The notes: generated from the letters alone by a model not told the origin. A stretch of 64,000 nucleotides of DNA from Streptomyces broussonetiae (GCF_009796285.1 NZ_CP047020.1:8618001-8682000), one strand, 5' to 3'. Shown: positions 52,831 to 61,841, counted from the first letter of the stretch. Program-made: numbers and translations.

Positions 52831-54696
52831 ATGTCGAACATCCGGGCGCGTCTGCTGGCTGTCCTGGTCGTCCTCAGCGGATTCCCGACGGTGGCGGGCG
52901 CCCCGCCCGCCACCGCCGCCACCTCGGCTCCTCCCTCCGACTCCCTCTGGTTCGACGGCTCCCCGCTCACCGTGCAGGGCGGCCGTTTCACCGACGGCCA
53001 GGGGCGCGAGATCGTCCTGCGGGGCTACAACGTCTCCGGTGAGACCAAACTGGAGGAGAACAGCGGCCTGCCGTTCGCCTCCGTCGCCGACGCCCGCAAG
53101 TCCGCCACCGCGCTGCGCGCCCTCGGCGGCGGCAACGCGGTCCGCTTCCTGCTCTCCTGGGCGCACGCCGAGCCGGTGCGCGGCCGGGTCGACACCGGCT
53201 ACCTGGCCGCCGTCACCGAGCAGATGCGCGCCTTCCTGGACGAGGGCGTGCGGGTCGTCCCCGACTTCCACCAGGACCTGTACTCCCGCCACCTGTTCAC
53301 CGCCGGCAGCTGGTACACGGGCGACGGCGCCCCCAAGTGGGCGGTGGACGCCGGGGGTTACCCCGCCGAGTCGTGCGGGATCTGCCTCTTCTGGGGTCAG
53401 AACATCACCCAGAACGCGGCCGTGCAGGAGGCGCAGTACGACTTCTGGCACGACAGCCACGGCCTCCAGGACGCCTTCCTCGACACCGCCGGGACAACCC
53501 TGGCGTATCTTCAGCAGAACCTGGACCGGGCGGAGTTCGCGGGCATCGTCGGCTTCGACCCGTACAACGAGCCGTATGCCGGCTCCTACGACTCCGGGCA
53601 GACCTCCCGTACCTGGGAGCGGGATCTGCTGTGGCCGTTCTACGTGAAGTTCCGCGCCCGGATGGACGCGGCCGGCTGGCAGGGCAAGCCCGCCTTCGTG
53701 GAGCCCAACCTCTTCTGGAACTCCAACATCTCCACCCAGAAGCAGGAGGGCGGCCTGCTGGATGCGCACACCCTAGGCCCGGACTACGTGTTCAACACCC
53801 ACTTCTACGACCAGAAGGCCATCTCCGGGATCCTGATGTGGGGCAAGGCGGCCGACGGCCAGTACGCCTCCGACTTCGCCACCGTCCGAAGCCGCGCTGC
53901 CTCGGCCGGCACCGCGGCCGTGGTCAGCGAGTTCGGGCATCCCCTGTCCGGCACCGTCTCCGACAAGGCGCCCACCGTCCTCAAGGCCATGTACCAGGCC
54001 CTCGACTCCGGCCGGCCGGGTACCGGTTGGTGGTCGGACCCGGCCGGTTTTGGCCCGGTGCTCTCCGGCACCCAGTGGCAGTGGGACATCTACAACGGCA
54101 GGCACCACGAGCCGATGAACGGCAATCCCGACAAGGTGCTCACCTCCGGCGACGCCTGGAACGACGAGGACCTCTCCGCCGTGGACCTCGACGACTCGGG
54201 CCAAGTGGCACTGCGTCAGGACTCCCGGCTCCTCGACCGCGTCTACCCCAGCGCAACGGCCGGCACGACGCTGGCCTTCACCTACGAGGACCGCTCCCGC
54301 GACGGCTCCACGACCCTCACCTGGAACCCGGTGCCCGGCTCGCTGCCGAACGTGGCCCGGCTGGTGGGTTCCGGACAGTACGGGCTGCTGGTGTGGCGCT
54401 CCGGGGACGGCACCGCCCCCACCGAACTGCACCTGCCGGCGTCCTTCCCCACCGCCTCGACCACCGTCGTCTCCGACCTGGGCACGGCGTACGCCCCGCC
54501 CGCCTACTCCGCCGCCGCCCCGGTCGCCGTCGCTCCCGAGCCGGGCGGCACCGGCAGCCGCCGGCTGCTGCTCACCGACGGCGACTCCGGTGTCCTGCAC
54601 TACGCGCTGGTGACCAACGGGGCCACGGCGCCCTCGGCGGACCTGCTGGGCGCGGCCAGGTCCGAGCTGGCCGCCTGGGCGGCGGCGCACTTCTGA
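52831..54696 (+). CDS. Secreted GH5 glycosidase (endoglycoceramidase-like)
   Basis: A 621-residue exported enzyme: signal peptide to about residue 32, a GH5 TIM barrel (about 60-400) with VRFLLSWAHAEP, the acid/base E247 in DPYNEP and the nucleophile E367 in VVSEFG, followed by a C-terminal beta-sandwich domain (about 440-600). The NVSGETK start and the barrel features resemble bacterial endoglycoceramidases and related glycolipid glycosidases; the substrate is not certain. ATG 52831 has a weak ribosome site. A TetR-type operator lies just upstream, linking it to the TetR gene at 56188. Confidence 0.88.
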   Translation: MSNIRARLLAVLVVLSGFPTVAGAPPATAATSAPPSDSLWFDGSPLTVQGGRFTDGQGREIVLRGYNVSGETKLEENSGLPFASVADARKSATALRALGGGNAVRFLLSWAHAEPVRGRVDTGYLAAVTEQMRAFLDEGVRVVPDFHQDLYSRHLFTAGSWYTGDGAPKWAVDAGGYPAESCGICLFWGQNITQNAAVQEAQYDFWHDSHGLQDAFLDTAGTTLAYLQQNLDRAEFAGIVGFDPYNEPYAGSYDSGQTSRTWERDLLWPFYVKFRARMDAAGWQGKPAFVEPNLFWNSNISTQKQEGGLLDAHTLGPDYVFNTHFYDQKAISGILMWGKAADGQYASDFATVRSRAASAGTAAVVSEFGHPLSGTVSDKAPTVLKAMYQALDSGRPGTGWWSDPAGFGPVLSGTQWQWDIYNGRHHEPMNGNPDKVLTSGDAWNDEDLSAVDLDDSGQVALRQDSRLLDRVYPSATAGTTLAFTYEDRSRDGSTTLTWNPVPGSLPNVARLVGSGQYGLLVWRSGDGTAPTELHLPASFPTASTTVVSDLGTAYAPPAYSAAAPVAVAPEPGGTGSRRLLLTDGDSGVLHYALVTNGATAPSADLLGAARSELAAWAAAHF

Positions 54697-54721
54697 GGCC
54701 CTTGGACCCAAGCCGAACGGC

Positions 54722-54749
54722 CTCCGGGGAGAGTGGGGTCCCCCCGGAG
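54722..54749. terminator. Bidirectional terminator
   Basis: An 8-bp stem CTCCGGGG/CCCCGGAG with a 12-base loop, between the convergent GH5 and beta-propeller genes. Confidence 0.7.
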
Positions 54750-54760
54750 ACCGCCGGCGC

Positions 54761-56014
54761 TCAACTCCCGCTCGGACCGGTCCAGTCGGCCTGGACATGC
54801 CCCAGCCGGACGCGCTGCGGATGGTCGCCGACCGGCACCGAGAGCACCTTCTGCCCGGTGGCGAAGTCGATGGCCGTGATCTGGTCGGCGCCGGCCTCGG
54901 AGATGACGCAGTCCTTGCCGTCGCCGCTCACCGTCGCCCAGTACGGCGTCGACGCGGTGATGAGCGGACCGACGTCGAAGGAGGCCCGGTCGACCACGGT
55001 CGCGTAGTTGTCCATGGTCCCGGCGACGCACAGCTTGGTGCCCTCGGGGTTCATCGAGATGCCGTGGTGGCGGGAGTCCAGCAGCCAGGTGGTGCGGTCC
55101 GGGTTCGTCGCAGGGTTCTCCGGCAGCGTCGCCACCCGGGTGATCTTGTCGGCGGCCACGTCGTACTCCAGGAAGCCGTTGAAGAACGACACCTGGAAGT
55201 ACAGCTTGGACCAGTCGGGCGTGAAGGCGGCGGGTCGGACCGCGCTGGAGAAGTTCTTCAGCCCGATCGCGTCCAGCCGCTGCCGCATGTCGATGGTCTT
55301 GACCTGTTTGAACGTGGTCGCGTCCACGACGGTGATGTGACGGTCGCCCTTGGTCCAGTCCCAGCCCGGGTCGTCGAGGGACGTGGTGACCTCGCCGATG
55401 GACATGTTCCAGATGTACTTGCCGCCGTCGGTGAAGAAGTTCTCGTGCGGCTTGTCGCCGGTGGCGAACTCGCCCAGTTCCCTGCCGGTGCCGATGTCCA
55501 GCACCTGCACCTTGTTCGCGGTCGAGGCGGAGACCGCGACCCGGGTGCCGTCGGGGGAGACGGCCATGTGGTCGGCGCGGTAACCGGCCACCGGGAAGCG
55601 CCAGTTGACCTTGTCGGTGGCCAGGTCGATGGAGACGACGTCGGCGAAGCTCGGCCGGGAGACGACCACAGACCTCCCGTCCGGCGTGGAGTACATGTCG
55701 TCCGCGTACTGGTCGTGTCCCTCGCCGACCTCGTTGCGGATCGACATGTAGTAGATCCACTTGACCGGATCGGCGTTGATCTCGGCCAGCCGCTCCGCCT
55801 TGTCGGGGATGACGTTGATCCGGCCGATCTTCGCGAAGTCGCCGGAGGAGCGGATGACATCGGCGGTGCCGTCCCAGTTGTTGCCGACGAACAGCACCTC
55901 GCGCAGGCCGTCGGAGCCGGCCGTGGCGGCGGTCGCGGCGGTCGCCGGTCCGGCGACGGTCAGGACGAGGGCGGCGGCCACGGAGCACAGGTGCCTGGTT
56001 CTGGAGGCAGGCAT
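54761..56014 (-). CDS. Secreted YncE-like beta-propeller protein
   Basis: A 417-residue exported protein with a signal peptide (about residues 1-28) and repeated beta-propeller blades: ADHMAVSPDGTRVAVSAS, NKVQVLDIGTGRELGEFATG, HHGISMNPEGTKLCVAGT, CVISEAGADQITAIDFATG. Such proteins bind ligands or partners; no catalytic motif is visible. ATG 56014 follows GGAAGGGGAG. It diverges from the TetR gene, with a perfect TetR-like palindrome between them, and shares that site type with the GH5 gene, so the two secreted proteins may form one response. Confidence 0.88.
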   Translation of the reverse strand: MPASRTRHLCSVAAALVLTVAGPATAATAATAGSDGLREVLFVGNNWDGTADVIRSSGDFAKIGRINVIPDKAERLAEINADPVKWIYYMSIRNEVGEGHDQYADDMYSTPDGRSVVVSRPSFADVVSIDLATDKVNWRFPVAGYRADHMAVSPDGTRVAVSASTANKVQVLDIGTGRELGEFATGDKPHENFFTDGGKYIWNMSIGEVTTSLDDPGWDWTKGDRHITVVDATTFKQVKTIDMRQRLDAIGLKNFSSAVRPAAFTPDWSKLYFQVSFFNGFLEYDVAADKITRVATLPENPATNPDRTTWLLDSRHHGISMNPEGTKLCVAGTMDNYATVVDRASFDVGPLITASTPYWATVSGDGKDCVISEAGADQITAIDFATGQKVLSVPVGDHPQRVRLGHVQADWTGPSGS

Positions 56015-56100
56015 GACTGCTCCCCTTCCTCGGAGAGTCTCACGGGAGTCTGACGGGGGGAACGCTCGGGAAGTCTGAACACACGCGCATTCACAGTGAA

Positions 56101-56116
56101 CTTACTGAAAAGTAAG
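56101..56116. promoter_or_regulatory. Perfect palindrome, putative TetR operator
   Basis: CTTACTGAAAAGTAAG has perfect 6-bp half-sites around 4 bases, between the divergent TetR and beta-propeller genes. A further CTTACT half-site lies at 56127-56132. Many TetR-family operators have this TTACTnnnnAGTAA form. Confidence 0.8.
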
Positions 56117-56187
56117 GAGGAGGCGGCTTACTCGACAAGAGGTGTGCACGACAAGATTGGGGGTCGGTGGGCGACGGAGGGGGAAGC

Positions 56188-56850
56188 GTGACGGGCAGGC
56201 TCAAGGCGCCGACGGGCCGCTACGGCGGCAGGTCCGCCGAGGAGCGGCAGGCCGAACGGCGCCGCCGGTTCCTGGACGCGGCCCTGGAGCTGTTCGGCGG
56301 CACACCCGGCTACCGGGCGACCACGGTCGCCGCGCTCAGCCAGGCCGCCGGACTGTCCACGCGCCAGTTCTACGAGGAGTTCCGGACCCTGGAGGACGTG
56401 CTCGCCGCGCTGCACCTGGAGGTCAACGGCTGGGCCGAGCAGGCGGTGCTGGACGCCCTCGCCACGGCGGACGGCCTGCCGCTGGCCGAGCGTGCCGCGG
56501 TGCTCTTCCGGGCCTACGCCCGCGGTGTCACCCGCGATCCGCGCCGGATCCGTATCGCCTTCGTGGAGATCATCGGCGTCAGCCCGCGCCTGGAGGAGCA
56601 GCGCCTGGCCCGCCGGGCCCGCTGGGTCGACCTCATCCGCGCCGAGGCGGACGCGGCCGTGCGCAGCGGGGAGGCGGCGCCCCGGGACTACCGGCTCGCC
56701 GCGACCGCCTTCATCGGCAGCGTCAACGGCCTGCTGCACGACTGGAGCGCGGGCTGGGTGGACGCCACGCTGGACGAGGTGGTGGACGAGCTGGTGCGGT
56801 TGCTGCTGGGGATGCTCCGGCCGCAGGGCTGGCGCCCCGCGACCGGGTGA
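56188..56850 (+). CDS. TetR/AcrR-family transcriptional regulator
   Basis: A 220-residue repressor. The N-terminal DNA-binding domain (about residues 18-65) has the RRRFLDAALELFGGTPGYRATTVAALSQAAGLSTRQFYEEFRT pattern, where the recognition helix precedes FYEEF. The C-terminal helical domain binds an unknown ligand. GTG 56188 is preferred (GGAGGGGGA 3-10 bases upstream); GTG 56167 is in frame but has no ribosome site. It probably represses the beta-propeller gene, itself and the GH5 gene. Confidence 0.93.
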   Translation: MTGRLKAPTGRYGGRSAEERQAERRRRFLDAALELFGGTPGYRATTVAALSQAAGLSTRQFYEEFRTLEDVLAALHLEVNGWAEQAVLDALATADGLPLAERAAVLFRAYARGVTRDPRRIRIAFVEIIGVSPRLEEQRLARRARWVDLIRAEADAAVRSGEAAPRDYRLAATAFIGSVNGLLHDWSAGWVDATLDEVVDELVRLLLGMLRPQGWRPATG

Positions 56851-57022
56851 CCGGGGTGACCGGGGTGACCAGGGTGTGTGCCGGGTGGCGTCGGCCCAGG
56901 TCAGTGCCGTTTCGGGCGGCTCGCCGCGCGGGATCGGCGCGGAGCTGGTCTGCTGGTGCGGGGGCGTCGTAGTCGTGCTCCGGAACGGAGACGGCACACC
57001 GCGAGGCACAGGAGTGAGCGGG

Positions 57023-58048
57023 ATGAGTACCTATCGAGTCGCGCAGGTGAGGGCCGCGGGCGGCCCGTTCGAGCTGGCGGAGCGGGAGGTGCAGGAGCCC
57101 GGTTTCGGGCATGTGCGGATCGCCGTCGAGGCGTGCGGCGTCTGCCACAGCGACGCCATGTTCGTGCATGCCGCGGTGCCGGGCGTGACGTTCCCGGAGG
57201 TTCCCGGGCACGAGGTCGCCGGGCGGATCGAGGCGCTCGGCGCGGGGCTGCAGGACTGGGGCTGGCAGGTCGGCGACCGGGTGGCGGTCGGCTGGTTCGG
57301 CGGCAGCTGCGGCCACTGCACGCCCTGCCGGCGGGGCGACTTCATCCTGTGCACCAGTCTCAAGACGCCCGGGTGGACCTATGACGGAGGCTTCGCCGAG
57401 AAGATGATCGCGCCCGTCGACGCACTGGCCCGCATCCCCGATGCGCTCGCGCCGAGCGATGCCGGGCCCATGGCCTGTGCGGGCGTGACCGTCTTCAACG
57501 GGCTGCGGCGCAGTTCCGCCCGGCCCGGCGACCGGGTCGCGGTACTCGGGCTCGGCGGCCTCGGTCACCTCGGGGTGCAGTACGCGGCGGCGATGGGCTT
57601 CGAGACCGTGGCGATCGCACGGGGCGCGGAGAAGGCCGACTTCGCCAAGCAGTTGGGCGCCCACCACTACGTCGACAGCACCTGCGGCACCCCTGTCGCC
57701 GAGTCCCTGCAGTCCCTGGGCGGGATGCGCGTCGTCCTGGCCACCGCCGGGAACTCCGGGGCCATCAGCGCCACCGTGGACGGGCTCGCGCCGCGCGGTG
57801 AACTGGTGGTCATCGGCGCGGACAGCGACCCCCTGGACATCGTCCCGTTCCAGCTGATCATGGGCGCCCGGGTCGTGCGCGGCCATCCGTCCGGCACCGC
57901 GCAGGACGTGATGGACACCATGGAGTTCAGCGCCCTGCACGGCATCCGCCCGATGACCGAGAACGTACCGCTGGACGACGCGGACGCCGCCTTCCAGAAG
58001 ATGCTCGCGGGCAAGGCCCGCTTCCGCATGGTCCTCACGAACGGCTGA
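57023..58048 (+). CDS. Zinc-dependent alcohol dehydrogenase
   Basis: A 341-residue medium-chain dehydrogenase. Catalytic zinc ligands lie in ACGVCHSD and PGHE, and structural zinc ligands in CGHCTPCRRGDFILC. The NAD-binding motif is LGLGGLGHLGVQYA. It oxidises an alcohol or reduces an aldehyde; the substrate is unknown but the sequence is closest to AdhA/AdhT-type enzymes. ATG 57023 has AGGAGTGA upstream. The 172 bp before it contain a short TGACCGGGG tandem repeat and no gene. Confidence 0.93.
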   Translation: MSTYRVAQVRAAGGPFELAEREVQEPGFGHVRIAVEACGVCHSDAMFVHAAVPGVTFPEVPGHEVAGRIEALGAGLQDWGWQVGDRVAVGWFGGSCGHCTPCRRGDFILCTSLKTPGWTYDGGFAEKMIAPVDALARIPDALAPSDAGPMACAGVTVFNGLRRSSARPGDRVAVLGLGGLGHLGVQYAAAMGFETVAIARGAEKADFAKQLGAHHYVDSTCGTPVAESLQSLGGMRVVLATAGNSGAISATVDGLAPRGELVVIGADSDPLDIVPFQLIMGARVVRGHPSGTAQDVMDTMEFSALHGIRPMTENVPLDDADAAFQKMLAGKARFRMVLTNG

Positions 58049-58229
58049 CCCCGCCGACCGACGCCCGGCCGGCCGGCCCACAGGGCCCACGGCCGACCGC
58101 CGCAGGGCCTGACCGGGGTCGGGCCTGCTGACCTTGGGCCCGGCCGCCCCTGGACTCGACAGCCCGCGCGAGTCAACCGCACCTGGGCCCGACCGACCCT
58201 GGGCCCGGCGGGCCCGTGCCCGTCGGCCG

Positions 58230-58255
58230 GCCCCGGCCGCGTGGGGCCGGGGCCC
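58230..58255. terminator. Hairpin between convergent genes
   Basis: Stem GGCCCCGG/CCGGGGCC with a 10-base loop, just before the end of the glycosyltransferase gene and after the alcohol dehydrogenase gene. The surrounding 58049-58271 is GC-rich and gene-free. Confidence 0.6.
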
Positions 58256-58271
58256 GCCGTCGTCGGCCCCC

Positions 58272-59516
58272 TCAACCGCCCAGCCGCTGCAGTGCCTTCA
58301 GGACCGGGGCGGTGCCGTCCTCCCCGCGGATGCGAATGCCCAGGGTGCGGGCCCGGTCCCGGTACGGAGGCTCTCGGGTGGCTTGGACCAGGGCCGAGGA
58401 CAGGGCGTCCACGGTCAGGCGGCGCAGCGGTACGGCGGCCGGTGCGACGCCCAGCGCCACCAGCCGGGCCGACCAGAAGCCCGCGTCGAACTGGACCGGT
58501 ACCGGCACCGCCGGCACCCCGGCGCGCAGCCCCGCCGCGGTCGTGCCCGCGCCCGCGTGGTGGACCACGGCCGCCATGTGCGGGAACAGCAGCGCGTGCG
58601 GCACCTCGCCGATGGTCAGCATGTCGTCTCCGTCGGCCGTGAGCCCGCCCCAGCCGCGCTGGATCACCCCGCGCAGCCCGGCCCGCCGCAGCGCCGCCAC
58701 CACCTGGGCGCTGAGCCGCCGGGCGTCCGGCACGGTGGCGCTGCCCAGCCCGACGAAGACCGGAGGCGGACCGTCATCAAGGAACTCCCGTACATTCTGC
58801 GGGAGTTCCTGCTGTGTGTCGTACGGCCACCAGTACCCGCTCACCGTCAGTCCAGGGCGCCAGTCCCGGGGCCGGGGCACCACCAGCGGGCTGAAGCCGT
58901 GGAGTACCGGCCACAGCCGCCGCTCCCTGGTGCGCAGTCCCGCCCCGGCCCGCTGCCGGGGCAGACCGAGCCGTCTGCGCACCCCGGGCAGGGCGCCGGC
59001 GAAGATGTGTTCCGTGGCGAGGCACACCCCGTGCCCGGCCGCCCGGTTGGCCACTGGTCCCCAGGAGCCGCCACCGAGTACCGCAGGTGCGAACTCCCTT
59101 GTCCCGGCGATGGGTTGGAGATAGACGCCGATGCTCGGCAGCCGCAGTCCCTCGGCGATCGTATGGCCGAGCGGGGCCAGCGAGGCGGACAGCAGCAGCG
59201 CCTCGCTGCCGTCGGCCGCCGTGAGCAGGTCCTCGGTCATCCGCCCGACCAGTCGGCGCGCCATGTCCGCCAGGCGCAGCAGTTTCCCGGCGTCGCTGGC
59301 ACTGCGCTGCAGGCCGCGTCCGCGCGGGGACTCCAGCTCCGCCAGTGGATCGACGGGCAGGGAGTGGAACCGTACGCCCGACCCCGCCACCAGCGGCTCG
59401 AAGCGGGCATGGGTGACCAGGGTGACCTCGTGCCCGGCCAGCGCGAGGCGGTGCCCCAGCCCGGTGTAGGGGGCGACATCGCCCCGGGATCCGGCCGTCA
59501 TGATCGCAATGCGCAC
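58272..59516 (-). CDS. GT1/UGT-type glycosyltransferase
   Basis: A 414-residue GT-B fold enzyme. IAIMTAGSRGDVAPYTGLG at the N-terminus is the acceptor-domain signature of sterol/macrolide glycosyltransferases. The donor domain carries PPVFVGLGSATV, PHALLFPHMAAVVHHAGAGTTAAGL (the HHGGAGTT sugar-nucleotide site) and PVPVQFDAGFWSARL. It transfers a sugar from a nucleotide sugar to a lipid or natural product. GTG 59516 is the likely start. No biosynthetic cluster surrounds it; the dTDP-glucose dehydratase lies 13 kb away. Confidence 0.92.
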   Translation of the reverse strand: MRIAIMTAGSRGDVAPYTGLGHRLALAGHEVTLVTHARFEPLVAGSGVRFHSLPVDPLAELESPRGRGLQRSASDAGKLLRLADMARRLVGRMTEDLLTAADGSEALLLSASLAPLGHTIAEGLRLPSIGVYLQPIAGTREFAPAVLGGGSWGPVANRAAGHGVCLATEHIFAGALPGVRRRLGLPRQRAGAGLRTRERRLWPVLHGFSPLVVPRPRDWRPGLTVSGYWWPYDTQQELPQNVREFLDDGPPPVFVGLGSATVPDARRLSAQVVAALRRAGLRGVIQRGWGGLTADGDDMLTIGEVPHALLFPHMAAVVHHAGAGTTAAGLRAGVPAVPVPVQFDAGFWSARLVALGVAPAAVPLRRLTVDALSSALVQATREPPYRDRARTLGIRIRGEDGTAPVLKALQRLGG

Positions 59517-59640
59517 AGTGACCCAGTATGGCGGCGCGGCGCCGACCGCGGGGCCCAACGGGCCGGACCGCGCGGCCGGTTCCCCCTCCTTCGGGTCGCA
59601 GACCTCGCGCCCGGGCGGGCTCTGCGGTCGGCGCGCGACA

Positions 59641-59775
59641 CGTTCGGCACAAGCTGGTCGTCCACGGCGACAGGTGCCTCGACGCCTACGAGCCCGGCAC
59701 CACCGACGGCACCACGGTCGTGATCGGGAACTGCAACGGCCGGGACGACCGGAAATGGTCCCGGACCTGGCCGCC
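59641..59775 (+). pseudogene. Ricin B lectin domain remnant
   Basis: About 45 codons match one repeat of a ricin-type beta-trefoil (GDRCLDAYEPGTTDGTTVVI, then NCNGRDDRKW) with no start, signal peptide or catalytic domain. It is the last piece of a secreted lectin-bearing hydrolase, left between the glycosyltransferase and folD genes. Confidence 0.65.
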
Positions 59776-59780
59776 CGGTG

Positions 59781-60626
59781 TCACGCGGTCGCCCTCCCGG
59801 CGGCCGCGACCGTCTGCTCCAGCAGGGTGGCGATGGTCATCGGGCCGACACCACCCGGCACCGGGGTGATCAGCGAGGCCCGCTCCACGGCCGAGTCGAA
59901 GTCGACGTCGCCGACGTTGCCCGGGTTGTAGCCCGCGTCGATCACGACCGCGCCGGGCTTGATGTCCTGCCCGCGGATCAGCCGGGGCCGGCCGACGGCC
60001 GCGACGACGATGTCGGCCTCGCGGACCGCCGCCGACAACTCCCGGGTGCGCGAATGGCAGTAGGTCACGGTCGCGTCCCGGGCCAGGAGCAGCATGCCCA
60101 CCGGCTTGCCGAGAATCGCACTGCGGCCCACGACCACCGCCCGCTTGCCGGCGGGGTCGACGCCGTACTCGTCCAGCAGCCGCATGATCCCGCCCGGTGT
60201 GCAGGAGACGAAGCCCGGCAGGCCGAAGCTCATCGTGGCGAACGAGGCGAAGGTGACTCCGTCGACGTCCTTCTCGGGCGCGATCGCCTCGAACGCCGCC
60301 CGCTCGTCGACATGGTCGCCGACCGGGTGCTGGAGCAGGATGCCGTGCACGGCCGGATCGGCGGACAACTCCCGCAGGATGCCGACGAGTTCGGCGGTCG
60401 TCGTGGTGGCCGGCAGCGCCACGTGCCGGGAGGCGATACCGGCCTTGCGGCAGCGGTTCTGCTTCATGCGGACATAGGTCACGGACGCCGGGTCCTCACC
60501 GACCAGGACGGTCGCGAGGCACGGGGTGACACCGGTCCGGGCGGTCAGCTCGGCCGCCCTCCTCGTGGTGTCCTCGACGACACGGCGGGCGAGGGCGGTG
60601 CCGTCCATGAGACGGGCCTGGGTCAT
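59781..60626 (-). CDS. folD: Methylenetetrahydrofolate dehydrogenase/cyclohydrolase
   Basis: A 281-residue bifunctional enzyme that interconverts 5,10-methylene- and 10-formyl-tetrahydrofolate. The catalytic Tyr and Lys lie in SVTYVRMKQNRCRKAGI, with QHPVGDHVD in the first domain and VVVGRSAILGKPVGMLLL and PVPGGVGPMTIATLLEQT in the NADP domain. ATG 60626 has GGAG 8 bases upstream. A ZTP riboswitch precedes it, so expression should rise when 10-formyl-tetrahydrofolate is short. This may be an extra copy induced by folate stress. Confidence 0.97.
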   Translation of the reverse strand: MTQARLMDGTALARRVVEDTTRRAAELTARTGVTPCLATVLVGEDPASVTYVRMKQNRCRKAGIASRHVALPATTTTAELVGILRELSADPAVHGILLQHPVGDHVDERAAFEAIAPEKDVDGVTFASFATMSFGLPGFVSCTPGGIMRLLDEYGVDPAGKRAVVVGRSAILGKPVGMLLLARDATVTYCHSRTRELSAAVREADIVVAAVGRPRLIRGQDIKPGAVVIDAGYNPGNVGDVDFDSAVERASLITPVPGGVGPMTIATLLEQTVAAAGRATA

Positions 60627-60655
60627 GCTGCACACTCCTGAGCGGATCGACTCTC

Positions 60656-60731
60656 TCGCCCAGGCGCGCGGCAACCGGCACGGGCCGCTCCCCGGTGGTA
60701 CTCCACCTCAGCGCCAGTCACGGCCCGTGTA
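60656..60731 (-). promoter_or_regulatory. ZTP (pfl) riboswitch
   Basis: Read on the minus strand, the RNA contains the pfl consensus in order: GGGCCGTGACTGGCG, a GGTGG-AGTA-CCACC hairpin, GGGGAGCGGCCC that closes the outer stem, and, after a short linker, GCGCGCCTGGGC, which forms the pseudoknot. It ends about 30 bases before the folD start. ZTP riboswitches sense ZMP/ZTP, the signal of 10-formyl-THF deficiency, and turn on folate genes. Confidence 0.95.
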
Positions 60732-60981
60732 CAGCCTAACCGAGCATGCGCAAGCTCCCGGTCCCGGTGCCGGCCGCGGACGCCTCAACGGCGCCGGCAC
60801 GGAACGGCTCGACGGTGCCGGGAGCGTCGGCCGCTCGGCACGGGGCGTGGCCGCGCGGCCTTGAGCAGCGACCGCAGACGTATCCCTCCCAGGGCCGCAT
60901 GGGCCGAGAAGGTCCAGGTCAGCCTGGAGGTGACCCGGACCCTCGCACCCTTCCTGCCGACGCCCGCCATATCGGGTACGC

Positions 60982-61347
60982 CTACTCGTCCCAGGCCTGG
61001 ATGATCAGCTGGTCGGCGATCTTGCCGTCCCGCAACGTGACCATCGACTCGGCGAAGACCTTGGTGCCGTCGCCGTACTGGCACACCTCGCTGAAGGCGA
61101 GGTGGTCGCCCTGCAGGACGCACTGCTCGAGCTTGTGCGTCATGTCGCGGCTGTAGACGTCGTTCAGCAACTCGGCGATCTGGATCCGGCCGTGCAGCAC
61201 CGTGGGATGGCTGGGCTGGTTGTTGTGGTCGACGATGCGGATCTGTGCCCCGTCGGCGTAGAGCGCGAGCAGGGAGTTGCCGGTGTTGCCCTCCACGGCC
61301 CGGCGCAGTGTCTCGATGTCGAAGGCGGAACCTGTCGCGATGCCCAT
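60982..61347 (-). CDS. SnoaL-like/NTF2-fold protein
   Basis: A 121-residue protein with the NTF2-like cone fold: DIETLRRAVEGNTGNSLLALYADGAQIRIVD, HGRIQIAELLNDVYSRDMTHKLE, VTLRDGKIADQLIIQAWDE. Members include polyketide cyclases, limonene-epoxide hydrolase-like enzymes and ligand-binding proteins; no catalytic set is clear. ATG 61347 follows a near-perfect GGAGGAGGTCACC ribosome site, implying strong translation. Confidence 0.88.
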   Translation of the reverse strand: MGIATGSAFDIETLRRAVEGNTGNSLLALYADGAQIRIVDHNNQPSHPTVLHGRIQIAELLNDVYSRDMTHKLEQCVLQGDHLAFSEVCQYGDGTKVFAESMVTLRDGKIADQLIIQAWDE

Positions 61348-61520
61348 GGTGACCTCCTCCAGGCGCCCGCGGCCCGGCGCGGAGCGGACCGCGCGGACTC
61401 CGTTCTTCGAGGCTCCTCCGGCCCGGCGGCCACGGCAAGCGCAGCCGGTGGTCTCCGCCTCACGGGTGAGCGGGGGCCGCCGACCGTGTCCGGCCGGGGC
61501 CCGGGCGCGTTGCTGAAGGC

Positions 61521-61826
61521 ATGATCTCAACACGACGTATCGTCGCCGCCCTCGGCCTCGCCGCCGGGATCACGGGTCTCGCCGCCCCGCTGGCGAACGC
61601 GGCCGCCGAGAGCGCACCGCACACCGGGCTGATCAACCCCATGACCACGCTGGACTCGCTCACCGTCAGCGACATCCCGGCCGCGCACAAGAAGCAGGTC
61701 CCGCGGGTGTCCGAGCAGATGCGCGCGCTGAACCGGGTCAACCAGCTGAACAAGCTGAACGAACTGCACCAGGTCACCGACCTCGCGGCCCCCGTGACGG
61801 GCCTGGTCCCGGCCGTCGAGGGCTGA
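61521..61826 (+). CDS. Small secreted protein of unknown function
   Basis: A 101-residue protein with a Sec signal peptide (about residues 1-28, ending LANAAAES). The mature part contains NRVNQLNKLNELHQ, an Asn/Leu-rich amphipathic segment (about 72-85), and ends TDLAAPVTGLVPAVEG. No cysteine and no known domain. It diverges from the SnoaL-like gene. AAGG precedes ATG 61521. The C-terminal VTGL/VTDL composition recalls the core of the peptide at 24759-24974. Confidence 0.82.
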   Translation: MISTRRIVAALGLAAGITGLAAPLANAAAESAPHTGLINPMTTLDSLTVSDIPAAHKKQVPRVSEQMRALNRVNQLNKLNELHQVTDLAAPVTGLVPAVEG

Positions 61827-61841
61827 TCCGACCCCGGTTGC

